Assembly (NCBI GenBank): GCA_023411405.1
Contig: JAEYOU010000106.1
Coordinates: 1-15,047 of the forward strand
DNA from: Pseudomonadota bacterium
GTDB taxonomy: Bacteria > Myxococcota > Myxococcia > Myxococcales > Anaeromyxobacteraceae
DNA length: 15,047 nt
Reading direction: 5' to 3'
The notes beneath the pieces are model-generated. The model saw only the letters and a program-made list of their open reading frames with translations. It ran no database searches and had not been told where the DNA came from. The first letter of the stretch is position 1. The number at the start of each line of letters is the position of its first letter. Of this stretch, positions 8,566-15,047 are shown piece after piece. A program made the position numbers and the translations under genes.

Positions 8566-9287
8566 CGAGTCCCCCCGTCGGAGCCGTCCCCGCCCGCGCC
8601 GCCCGCCTCCGGCGGCTTCGCCACGCCGACCATGGCCGGCCGCGCGAGCCGGTCGTTCAGGAGGAAGCCGCGGGCGTGCTCCAGCACCACCGTGCCGGGC
8701 GCGGCCTCCGCCGTCGAGACCTGAAGGAGGGCCTCGTGCTTCGCCGGGTCGAACGGCTGCCCGAGCGCGCTGAAGCTCGTCACCCCGTGCTTCGCGAGCG
8801 CGGCCTCGAAGCTCGCGCGCACCATCTTCACGCCCTTCACGAACGGATCGTCGTCCCTGCGCGCCGCGTCGTCGGCCCCCGCGGTGACCGCCGCGAGGGC
8901 GCGGTCGAGGTTGTCCACCACGGGGAAGAGGTCCTTGAGGAGCTTCTCGTTCCCGTACTTCAGGACCTCGTCGCGCTCCTTCTGCGCGCGCTTGCGGTAG
9001 TTCTCGAGCTCGGCCGCGGCGCGGAGGTAGCGGTCGTGGGCGTCCTTGAGCCGCTCCATCGTCTCGCGCGACTTCTCCTGCGAGAGCTCGAGCTGCGCGG
9101 CGAGGCTCCGCTCCCGCTCGCTCGCGCCGTCGTCGGCCGGCGCGGCGGCGCCGGCCTCGACCGCCACCTCCGCGCCCTCCTCGGGGGCGGCGCCGCCCCG
9201 GTGGCGCTCGACGGAGCGGAGCGCCTCCTCGACGGCGTCGGCGGGGATGTCGGCGTGGAAGGACCCCTTGGTCGGGCTGTCGGCCAT
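8562..9287 (-). CDS. grpE: Nucleotide exchange factor GrpE, 241 aa
   Basis: GrpE is the cytoplasmic cofactor that releases ADP from DnaK and may act as a thermosensor. The family signature is clear. A long helix (~60-118) contains LRAAAELENYRKRAQKERDEVLKYGNEKLLKDLFPVVDNLDRAL. The beta-domain follows, with GQPFDPAKHEALLQV (~176-190), GTVVLEHARGFLLNDRLARPAMVGV (~198-222) and a flexible glycine-rich C-terminus. The acidic, alanine-rich N-terminus (~1-60) is typical low-complexity sequence. The ATG at MADSPTKG was preferred over an ATG 126 bp upstream, because the added residues show no GrpE-like character; no strong ribosome site is seen for either. Its last codons overlap the dnaK start by 4 bp. 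It is 178 bp downstream of hrcA. Confidence 0.96.
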
Positions 9288-9350
9288 GTCGAGTGGGGCG
9301 GTCGCGGTTGGGGACGGACGTTGCTCAGACGTGGATCGAGCGCCCGAACC

Positions 9351-9380
9351 ATCATCGCACACGGGCGAAGACCCGAACAA
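9351..9380 (-). promoter_or_regulatory. Weak candidate promoter upstream of grpE
   Basis: In the 178-bp hrcA-grpE gap the minus strand has TTGTTC (9380-9375) and, 18 bp on, GATGAT (9356-9351, 4 of 6 to TATAAT). This would give a leader of roughly 57 nt before the grpE ATG. The -35 match is poor and it is not a convincing sigma32 site. The long gap inside an otherwise tight operon is the main reason to suspect an internal promoter. Confidence 0.25.
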
Positions 9381-9421
9381 GTCGGAGGACATCCGCGCCG
9401 CCGGCGCTCCCACCTCGGCGC

Positions 9422-9448
9422 CGCGGCGCGGTGGAGGGCGGCGCCGCG
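9422..9448 (-). terminator. GC-rich stem-loop after hrcA, possible attenuator or terminator
   Basis: CGCGGCGC (9422-9429) and GCGCCGCG (9441-9448) form a perfect 8-bp all-GC stem with an 11-nt loop, starting 17 bp after the hrcA stop. There is no following U-run, and such dyads can arise by chance at this base composition. It could weaken read-through from hrcA to grpE or protect the hrcA mRNA end. Confidence 0.3.
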
Positions 9449-9465
9449 CCCTGAGCTCTCGTCGC

Positions 9466-10524
9466 CTACTCGCCGAGCGCGGCGAGGGCGCGGGAGATCT
9501 GGCGGGCGGTGAGATCCACGAGAGGGATCACCCGCGCGTAGTTCATCCGCGTCGGACCTACCACCGCGAGCGAGCCCAGCACCCGGCCCTGGAGCCCGTA
9601 AGGCGCCGCCACGACGGACACGTCCGGCACCGCCGCGAACTCGCTCTCGGCGCCGATGAAGATCTGGACCTCCTCGGCGGTGAGCACGCGGTCGAGGACC
9701 CGCAGGATCCGGTCCTTCTCGGCGAACGCCCGGAGCAGCGCGCGCGCCTTCCGCACGTCGGTGAACTCGGGCGCGTCGAGGAAGCTCTCCTCGCCGTCCA
9801 CGAGCACCTTCTCCGCCTGCGCGGCCGCGAACGTCTGCTCGGCGAGCGCGAGCGCCTTCTGGAGGAGGTCGTGGAGCGCGCTCTGGTCGGCGCGCATCTC
9901 CTCGAGGATCCGTTCGCGGAGGGCGGGCAGCTCCTGCTCGGCGCCGAGCGCCTGCAGCTTCTCGGTGAGGTAGGCCGCGGCGCGCTCGAGGTCCGAGGGC
10001 TCGAGCGGGTACTCGAGCTGCACGAGCTTGTTCGTGACGAGGCCGGCGGCGGAGACGAACACCGCCAGGATCCGGTTCTCGCGCAGCCGCACGAACTCGA
10101 GCTGGCGGACCGGATCGGCCTTGGGCCGCGGCGTCGTGACGACGCCGGCGTGGTGCGAGAGGGCGTGGAGGAGATCGGCCGTGCCCTCGAGGAGCGCGTT
10201 GACGTCGGACGCGTCGTGGGCGAGGCGCTCGATCCGATCGCGGTCCTGGAGCGACGGCGGGCGGACCTTGAGGAGCGTGTCCACGTAGAGCCGGTATCCC
10301 TGCGCCGTGGGGATGCGGCCGGAGGAGGCGTGCGGCTTCTCGAGGAAGCCGAGCGCCTCGAGGTCTGCCATCACGCTGCGGACCGTGGCGGGCGAGATCT
10401 CGAGGTCGTGCCGGGCGAGCAGCGGCTGGGACGCGACCGGCTCCCCGGTCTGGATGTAGTCCTGCACGAGCGCCCGGAGGATCTCGCGCTCCCGCCGATC
10501 AAGCTCGCCACCCGGCCCCGGCAT
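9466..10524 (-). CDS. hrcA: Heat-inducible transcription repressor HrcA, 352 aa
   Basis: HrcA is the DNA-binding repressor that holds down groE and dnaK operons through CIRCE operators and loses activity during heat stress. The N-terminal winged-helix region (~8-85) includes ILRALVQDYIQTGEPVASQPL, then SPATVRSVMADLEALGFLEKPHASSGRIPTAQGYRLYVD (~44-82), which is the hallmark of the family. The remainder is the GAF-like and dimerisation region, with EFVRLRENRILAVFVSAAGLVTNKLVQL and, near the end, GPTRMNYARVIPLVDLTARQISRAL. Length is normal. The ATG has a good ribosome site, GAGGGG with 9-nt spacing, placed in the 21-bp gap after the upstream TPR lipoprotein gene. That close spacing suggests the two are co-transcribed. 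No sequence resembling CIRCE was found in the intergenic regions here. Confidence 0.98.
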   Translation of the reverse strand: MPGPGGELDRREREILRALVQDYIQTGEPVASQPLLARHDLEISPATVRSVMADLEALGFLEKPHASSGRIPTAQGYRLYVDTLLKVRPPSLQDRDRIERLAHDASDVNALLEGTADLLHALSHHAGVVTTPRPKADPVRQLEFVRLRENRILAVFVSAAGLVTNKLVQLEYPLEPSDLERAAAYLTEKLQALGAEQELPALRERILEEMRADQSALHDLLQKALALAEQTFAAAQAEKVLVDGEESFLDAPEFTDVRKARALLRAFAEKDRILRVLDRVLTAEEVQIFIGAESEFAAVPDVSVVAAPYGLQGRVLGSLAVVGPTRMNYARVIPLVDLTARQISRALAALGE

Positions 10525-10545
10525 CGCGGCCTACCCCTCGTCGCG

Positions 10546-11262
10546 CTACTCGCCCGAGAGATGCCGCTCCGCCGCCTCGGCGAGCGGCGCGAAGCGTCCC
10601 TGGGCGAGCTCGCGCCAGCGCGCCACCGCGATCGCCCGGTCGCCCGCCTGCTCGGCGACGAGGGCCTCGAGGTGGGCTCGTTCCTCGGGGTAAGCGTAAG
10701 CGAAGGCTGCCCGCGCCGCACCGCCCTCGTCCAGGCGGACCGCCGTCCGGAGCGCGCTCCGCGCGCCGGCGAGATCACCGCGGACGTCGAGCAGGAGCGC
10801 CAGCGCGTACCACGGCTCGGGGCGGTTCCGATCGATCGACCGCGCGGTCTCGATGTAGGCGAGGGCGGCGTCGAGGTAGCCCTCCATCGCGTACAGCTCG
10901 CCGAGGTTGAGGAGCGCGGCCTGCTGCTCGCGCGGGTTGCCCTGGGCCACCACCTCGTCCAGCAGCCGTCGGGCCGCGTCGCGGTGACCCTCGAGGAGAT
11001 AGGTCGCGCCCAGGTCGTTCAGCGCCGAGAGCCGATCCGGGTTGGCCGCGAGGCTCGCCTCGAGGGCCGCGCGGGCGGACGGGAGGTCGCCAGACCGGAC
11101 GCGATCGGCGCTGGCCCCCCGCGAGTCGAGGGTGACCGCCAGGGGCGCCGCGCCGGCTGGCTGCTGCGGATCGCTCCCGCCGCAGCCGGCGACCGCGAGG
11201 GCGATCGCGGCGGCGAGCAGCGGGCGAGCGGGTGATGCCCTGTTTGGTCCGCGGCGGTCCAT
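10546..11262 (-). CDS. TPR-repeat lipoprotein, 238 aa
   Basis: This is a predicted exported lipoprotein with tetratricopeptide repeats, which usually serve as protein-protein docking surfaces. The signal peptide is MDRRGPNRASPARPLLAAAIALAVAGC, with a clear lipobox (VAGC, C27) followed by GGSDPQQP. Residues ~52-190 contain three or four TPR-like helical pairs. Examples are DLPSARAALEASLAANPDRLSALNDLGATYLLEGHRDAA, ALLNLGELYAMEGYLDAALAYIETARSIDRNRPEPWYALALLLDVRGDLAGARSALRTAV, each with the small-residue pattern typical of the fold. No catalytic motif is present. It is the first gene of the minus-strand run leading into hrcA (21-bp gap), and divergent from mfd. I cannot name a specific function; a role in envelope assembly or cell-wall stress would fit its position but is inference. 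Confidence 0.88.
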   Translation of the reverse strand: MDRRGPNRASPARPLLAAAIALAVAGCGGSDPQQPAGAAPLAVTLDSRGASADRVRSGDLPSARAALEASLAANPDRLSALNDLGATYLLEGHRDAARRLLDEVVAQGNPREQQAALLNLGELYAMEGYLDAALAYIETARSIDRNRPEPWYALALLLDVRGDLAGARSALRTAVRLDEGGAARAAFAYAYPEERAHLEALVAEQAGDRAIAVARWRELAQGRFAPLAEAAERHLSGE

Positions 11263-11277
11263 GCAAGTGAAGGTGCG

Positions 11278-11307
11278 AGTCTACGCGCCGGCCGCGCGAC
11301 GGATCAA
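11278..11307 (-). promoter_or_regulatory. Candidate promoter for the TPR lipoprotein-hrcA transcript
   Basis: On the minus strand TTGATC (11307-11302, 4 of 6) is followed after 18 bp by TAGACT (11283-11278, 4 of 6). Transcription would start about 9 nt before the ATG, giving an unusually short leader without room for a normal ribosome site. No CIRCE-like dyad overlaps it, so if it drives the chaperone genes their HrcA control is not obvious here. Confidence 0.35.
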
Positions 11308-11406
11308 GGAGAGCCGGAGCGGGTGCGCGCCACTACAGTACCGCCGCCGCCCTCCGGAGACGAGCCGCGCCGCCGGGGCGGGAGTGGATCCGGCGGGTTA
11401 TGACGA

Positions 11407-11431
11407 TCCCGACCGGGGCACGGGTCCGGGA
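11407..11431 (+). other. Imperfect hairpin in the mfd upstream region
   Basis: In the 253-bp gap between the TPR lipoprotein and mfd, TCCCGACC (11407-11414) pairs with GGTCCGGGA (11423-11431) as an 8-bp stem with one bulged C and an 8-nt loop, about 85 bp before the mfd ATG. It may be a leader structure or chance. Apart from this hairpin and the minus-strand promoter candidate, I see nothing else definite in this gap, and no convincing promoter for mfd. Confidence 0.2.
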
Positions 11432-11515
11432 CACCCCCAAGCCGCGGCGACTCCACGCGCCGGATCTCCGGTGCACGCCCGCCCGCCCCGTGGTACCGGA
11501 GCGCTTCGCCGAGAG

Positions 11516-14500
11516 ATGGCCCCGAATTCTCACGCAGATACGCCGTTCCAGGACACCCTTCACGGCGCCGAGCCCGGCCCGACCCGGGAGGCCCGCGCCC
11601 GCGTCCGGGAGGCGCTCGCCGCGCAGCGGATCGCCGACGTCACCGGCCTCGTCGGCGCGTCCCGCGGCCTGCTCGTCCGCGACCTGCTCGCCCCCGGGCC
11701 TGCCCGGGCCCGATGCGTCCTGTGTGTCGCGACCGACGAGGACGAGGCCGACGCGCTCGCCCGCGATCTGTCGTTCTTCCTCGGCGCGGACGCCGTCCTC
11801 CGCGTGCCCGCGGACGCCGTGCTCCCGTACGACGATCTCTCGCCCGACCGCGGCGTCGAGATGGAACGGCTCTCGGCGCTCGCGCGGCTCCACCTCGCGC
11901 CCGAGGCCGTGCAGGCGGTGGTGGTCTCGGCCCGGGGGCTCTGCCGGCGCGTCGTCCCGCGGCGCGTGTTCGAGGAGGGCGCCGAGCTCCTCGGCAAGGG
12001 CCTCGAGCTCCCCCGCGAGGCGCTCGCCCAGAAGCTCGTCCTGCTCGGCTTCGCCCGGACCCCGCTCGTCGAGGACCCGGGCACGTTCGCGATCCGCGGC
12101 GGGATCGTCGACCTCTGGAGCCCGGCTGACCCGCGGCCGGTGCGGCTCGAGTACTTCGGCGACGAGATCGAGAGCTGCCGCGCCTTCGATCCCACGAACC
12201 AGCGCAGCGGCGAGGACGTCCCCGAGGTCCTCCTCTGCCCCGCGCGCGAGGCCCTCTTCACGCCCGCGGGCAAGGAGGCCGCGAAGGCGGCGGTCCGCGA
12301 CGCCGCCGAGCGCGTGAACCGGCCGACGACCCAGGTGCGCGAGGTGCTCGAGCAGATCGACGCCGGGACGCCCTTCTTCGGCATGGAGGCGCTCCTCCCC
12401 GGGTTCCACGGCGGCGGGCTCGGGACGATCTTCGACTACCTGCCCGGGAGCGCGGCCGCGTACGTGGACGACGCCGGCGCGCTCGAGGAGGGGCTCGCGG
12501 CGCTCGGCGAGGAGCTCGCCCGCGAGCACGAGGGGGCGCTCCGCCGCGAGGAGCTCGCCTTCCCGCCCGCGGCGCACTTCCTCCCCGCCGCCGAGGCGCA
12601 GGCGCGCCTCCGCGAACGGCCCCTCGTCCGGCGCCACCGCGTCTTCCTGGGCACGGCCGCGCCGATCCGGCTCGCCTTCGAGGAGACGGCCGGGCTGCGC
12701 GGCGAGATCGAGGCCGCGCACGGCGAGGAGGGCGCGCTGGCGCCGCTCACCCGGCGGCTCGAGGACTGGCGGAAGCGCGGCCTCGCGGCGGTGCTCGTCT
12801 GCTCCTCGGCGTCGTCGTCGGAGCGGCTCCGCCGGCTCCTCGAGGACCGCCGCCAGCACGCGCGCGTCCACACCGGCCCGCTCGGCGACGCCGCCGCGAT
12901 CTACGACGCCGCGGTCCACGCCCACGTCTTCGCCGGCGAGCTCTCCGCCGGGTTCGTGGACGGCGACGGCCGGCTCGCGGTCGTCTCGGACGAGGAGATC
13001 TTCGGCCGCCGGGTCCGCAAGCGCGCCCGCAAGGCCACCGACGAGAACGCGTTCGCCGCCGCGTTCCGCGACCTCGACGAGGGCGACCTCGTCGTCCACG
13101 TCGAGCACGGCATCGCCCGGTACCTCGGCCTCACCAAGATGCAGATCCGCGGGGTCGAGGGCGACTTCCTCGTCCTCGCCTACGACGGCGCCGACCGGCT
13201 CTACCTCCCCGTCGCGAAGCTCCGGCAGGTCCAGAAGTTCACGGGCTCCTCGCCGGACGCGGTCCGGCTCGACCGGCTCGGCGGCACCTCGTTCGCCCTC
13301 CGCAAGGCGCGGGTGAAGGAGCAGCTCCTCAAGATGGCGGCGGAGCTCCTCAACGTCTACGCCGCGCGGGCCGCCCACCCCGGCCACGCGTTCCCGGAGC
13401 CGGACGAGACCTACCGCGAGTTCGAGGCCGAGTTCCCCTGGGAGGAGACGCCCGACCAGGCGAAGGCGATCGAGGACGTGCTGCGGGACATGCGCAAACA
13501 GCGCAAGGGCCCCGCGGCGGCGGCTCCGATGGACAGGCTCGTTTGCGGAGACGTGGGGTACGGCAAGACCGAGGTGGCGATGCGCGGCGCGATGCTCGCC
13601 GTCACCGCGAAGAAGCAGGTCGCGCTCCTCGTCCCGACCACCGTGCTCGCCGCGCAGCACGAGCGGACGTTCCGCGAGCGGTTCAAGGGGTACCCGCTCC
13701 GGATCGAGGCGCTCTCCCGGATGAAGACGCCCGAGGAGGTGAAGGCGATCCTGAAGGACGCCGCCGCGGGCAAGGTGGACATCCTCATCGGCACCCACCG
13801 CATCCTCGCGAACGACGTCTCGTTCAAGGACCTCGGCCTCGTGGTGGTCGACGAGGAGCAGCGCTTCGGCGTCGCCCACAAGGAGCGGCTCAAGAAGCTC
13901 CGCAAGCTCGTCGACGTGCTCACCCTCACCGCCACCCCGATCCCGCGCACCCTGCACATGAGCCTCGCCGGCGTGCGCGACCTCTCGATCATCGCCACCC
14001 CGCCCGAGGACCGGCGCGCCATCCGGACCTTCGTCATGAAGTTCGACCCGGGCGCGGTGAAGGAGGCGATCGAGAACGAGCTGAAGCGCGGGGGGCAGGT
14101 CTACTTCGTCCACAATCGCGTCCGCTCGATCGCCGCGATCCAGAAGTTCCTCTCCGAGCTCGTCCCGCAGGCCCGCATCGGCGTCGCCCACGGGCAGATG
14201 GGCGAGGGGAAGCTCGAGGCGGTGATGAGCCGGTTCGTGAACAAGGAGCTCGACGTGCTCGTCGCCACGAGCATCATCGAGTCCGGCCTCGACATCCCGA
14301 GCGCGAACACGATCATCGTGAACCGCGCCGACCACTTCGGGCTCGCGCAGCTCTACCAGATCCGCGGCCGCGTCGGCCGGAGCCGGGAGCGCGCCTACGC
14401 GTACCTGCTCGTGCCCGCCCGCCGGCCCGTCACCGCCGACGCGCGCAAGCGCCTCGAGGTCCTGCAGCGGTTCAGCGAGCTGGGCGCGGGCTTCCAGATC

Positions 14501-15047
14501 GCGAGCCACGACCTCGAGATCCGCGGCGCGGGGAACCTGCTCGGCAAGGACCAGTCCGGCCACATCGAGGCGGTCGGGTTCGAGCTCTACTCCGAGCTCC
14601 TCGACGAGGCCGTGCGCGAGCTCCGCGGCGAGGCGCCCCGGGAGGACATCGATCCGGACGTCCAGCTCCCGCTCCCGGCGTTCCTGCCGGAGGCGTACGT
14701 CCCGGACGTCCACCAGCGGCTCTTCTTCTACAAGCGGCTCGCCCAGGCCGGAACGGACGAGGAGCTGGACGAGGTGCGCGCCGAGCTCATCGACCGCTGC
14801 GGCGACCCGCCGGACGAGGTGGACGCGCTCTGCCAGGTGATGAGCCTCAAGGTCCGCCTGCGCGCGCTCCGGATCCGCGCGCTGGAGGCCGGCCCTGGCA
14901 GGCTCGTGCTCACGCTGGGGGAGGGCGCCGCGCTCGACCCCTTCCAGCTCGCGAAGAAGGTGCAGGCCTCGAACGGCGCGCTCCGCCTCACGCCGGACAT
15001 GAAGCTCGTCGTCCGGCTCGGCGAGGCGCCCCGGCCCGCCGCGGCCC
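11516..15047 (+). CDS. mfd: Transcription-repair coupling factor Mfd, partial (1177 residues visible; 3' end beyond window)
   Basis: Mfd is a DNA translocase that removes RNA polymerase stalled at lesions and recruits UvrA to start nucleotide excision repair. The N-terminal UvrB-like module shows LPYDDLSPDRGVEMERLSAL, then RGGIVDLWSP and VRLEYFGDEIESCRAFDP. The RNA-polymerase-interacting (CarD-like) domain starts near residue 523 with GDLVVHVEHGIARYLGL. The RecG-like motor follows: TPDQAKAIEDV, Walker A GDVGYGKTEVA (~678), PTTVLAAQH, DEEQ box VVVDEEQRFGV (~779), LTATPIPRTLHMSL, VATSIIESGLDIP and QIRGRVGRSRERAYAYLL. It continues into the C-terminal D7 domain (PLPAFLPEAYVPDVHQRLFFYKRLAQA), so only a short end should be missing. 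The ATG at MAPNSHAD is supported by GGAG about 14 nt upstream, though spacing is long. It is divergent from the TPR lipoprotein and chaperone block. Length is normal for the family. Confidence 0.98.
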   Translation, partial: MAPNSHADTPFQDTLHGAEPGPTREARARVREALAAQRIADVTGLVGASRGLLVRDLLAPGPARARCVLCVATDEDEADALARDLSFFLGADAVLRVPADAVLPYDDLSPDRGVEMERLSALARLHLAPEAVQAVVVSARGLCRRVVPRRVFEEGAELLGKGLELPREALAQKLVLLGFARTPLVEDPGTFAIRGGIVDLWSPADPRPVRLEYFGDEIESCRAFDPTNQRSGEDVPEVLLCPAREALFTPAGKEAAKAAVRDAAERVNRPTTQVREVLEQIDAGTPFFGMEALLPGFHGGGLGTIFDYLPGSAAAYVDDAGALEEGLAALGEELAREHEGALRREELAFPPAAHFLPAAEAQARLRERPLVRRHRVFLGTAAPIRLAFEETAGLRGEIEAAHGEEGALAPLTRRLEDWRKRGLAAVLVCSSASSSERLRRLLEDRRQHARVHTGPLGDAAAIYDAAVHAHVFAGELSAGFVDGDGRLAVVSDEEIFGRRVRKRARKATDENAFAAAFRDLDEGDLVVHVEHGIARYLGLTKMQIRGVEGDFLVLAYDGADRLYLPVAKLRQVQKFTGSSPDAVRLDRLGGTSFALRKARVKEQLLKMAAELLNVYAARAAHPGHAFPEPDETYREFEAEFPWEETPDQAKAIEDVLRDMRKQRKGPAAAAPMDRLVCGDVGYGKTEVAMRGAMLAVTAKKQVALLVPTTVLAAQHERTFRERFKGYPLRIEALSRMKTPEEVKAILKDAAAGKVDILIGTHRILANDVSFKDLGLVVVDEEQRFGVAHKERLKKLRKLVDVLTLTATPIPRTLHMSLAGVRDLSIIATPPEDRRAIRTFVMKFDPGAVKEAIENELKRGGQVYFVHNRVRSIAAIQKFLSELVPQARIGVAHGQMGEGKLEAVMSRFVNKELDVLVATSIIESGLDIPSANTIIVNRADHFGLAQLYQIRGRVGRSRERAYAYLLVPARRPVTADARKRLEVLQRFSELGAGFQIASHDLEIRGAGNLLGKDQSGHIEAVGFELYSELLDEAVRELRGEAPREDIDPDVQLPLPAFLPEAYVPDVHQRLFFYKRLAQAGTDEELDEVRAELIDRCGDPPDEVDALCQVMSLKVRLRALRIRALEAGPGRLVLTLGEGAALDPFQLAKKVQASNGALRLTPDMKLVVRLGEAPRPAAA

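Noticed and set aside
9320..9345. A GCTC...GAGC dyad in the hrcA-grpE gap as a degenerate CIRCE
   Set aside because: Only about four arm bases pair and the arms do not match TTAGCACTC/GAGTGCTAA; expected by chance at this GC content.
9287..9413. An upstream ATG that would lengthen GrpE by 42 residues
   Set aside because: The extra residues have no GrpE-like character and cover the region where a promoter is more plausible.
11333..14713. A 1126-codon open frame antisense to mfd, and a similarly long plus-strand frame over 3482-6349 antisense to dnaJ and the LpoA-like gene
   Set aside because: Both are full of low-complexity Glu/Arg/Leu/Gly translations typical of the antisense frame of very GC-rich genes, while the opposite strands carry unmistakable conserved families.

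Overview
The window reads as chromosomal DNA of a very GC-rich bacterium. Codon third positions are almost all G or C, and the gene content (HrcA-type heat-shock control, TPR lipoproteins, Mfd, an M50 protease) fits a myxobacterium, most plausibly Anaeromyxobacter or a close relative. That assignment is inferred from composition and gene content, not from a database match. There are eleven protein genes, two of them cut by the window edges. No tRNA, rRNA, CRISPR array, transposase or phage gene was recognised.

Layout. 1-2275 (minus): an envelope/DNA-repair cluster transcribed right to left: an M50 site-2-type membrane protease, a small tail-anchored protein of unknown function, and a DinG/XPD-type iron-sulfur helicase that runs off the left edge. 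2309-3121 (plus): an APH/choline-kinase-fold phosphotransferase, divergent from the protease across only 33 bp. 3122-3220: a convergent intergenic spacer with two copies of a short dispersed repeat and a hairpin. 3221-11262 (minus): a long collinear block, read right to left as TPR lipoprotein, hrcA, grpE, dnaK, dnaJ, and a large lipoprotein with a TPR-like region followed by a periplasmic-binding-protein domain. From 11516 (plus): mfd, divergent from the TPR lipoprotein and running off the right edge.

The core is a standard HrcA-GrpE-DnaK-DnaJ chaperone cluster. HrcA is the expected repressor, GrpE the nucleotide exchange factor, and DnaJ the J-domain partner that loads DnaK. Two lipoproteins flank the chaperone genes and may be co-transcribed with them. 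No canonical CIRCE operator is visible, although HrcA is present.

The unusual parts are in the dnaK-dnaJ spacer. Five tandem copies of a ~26-bp repeat lie directly against the dnaK stop codon. The stop codon itself lies in an 8-bp match to the repeat, and the encoded DnaK lacks the usual disordered acidic tail. Just before dnaJ, a 7-bp-arm inverted repeat fills the spacer of a plausible promoter. The rest of the window looks like ordinary housekeeping sequence.
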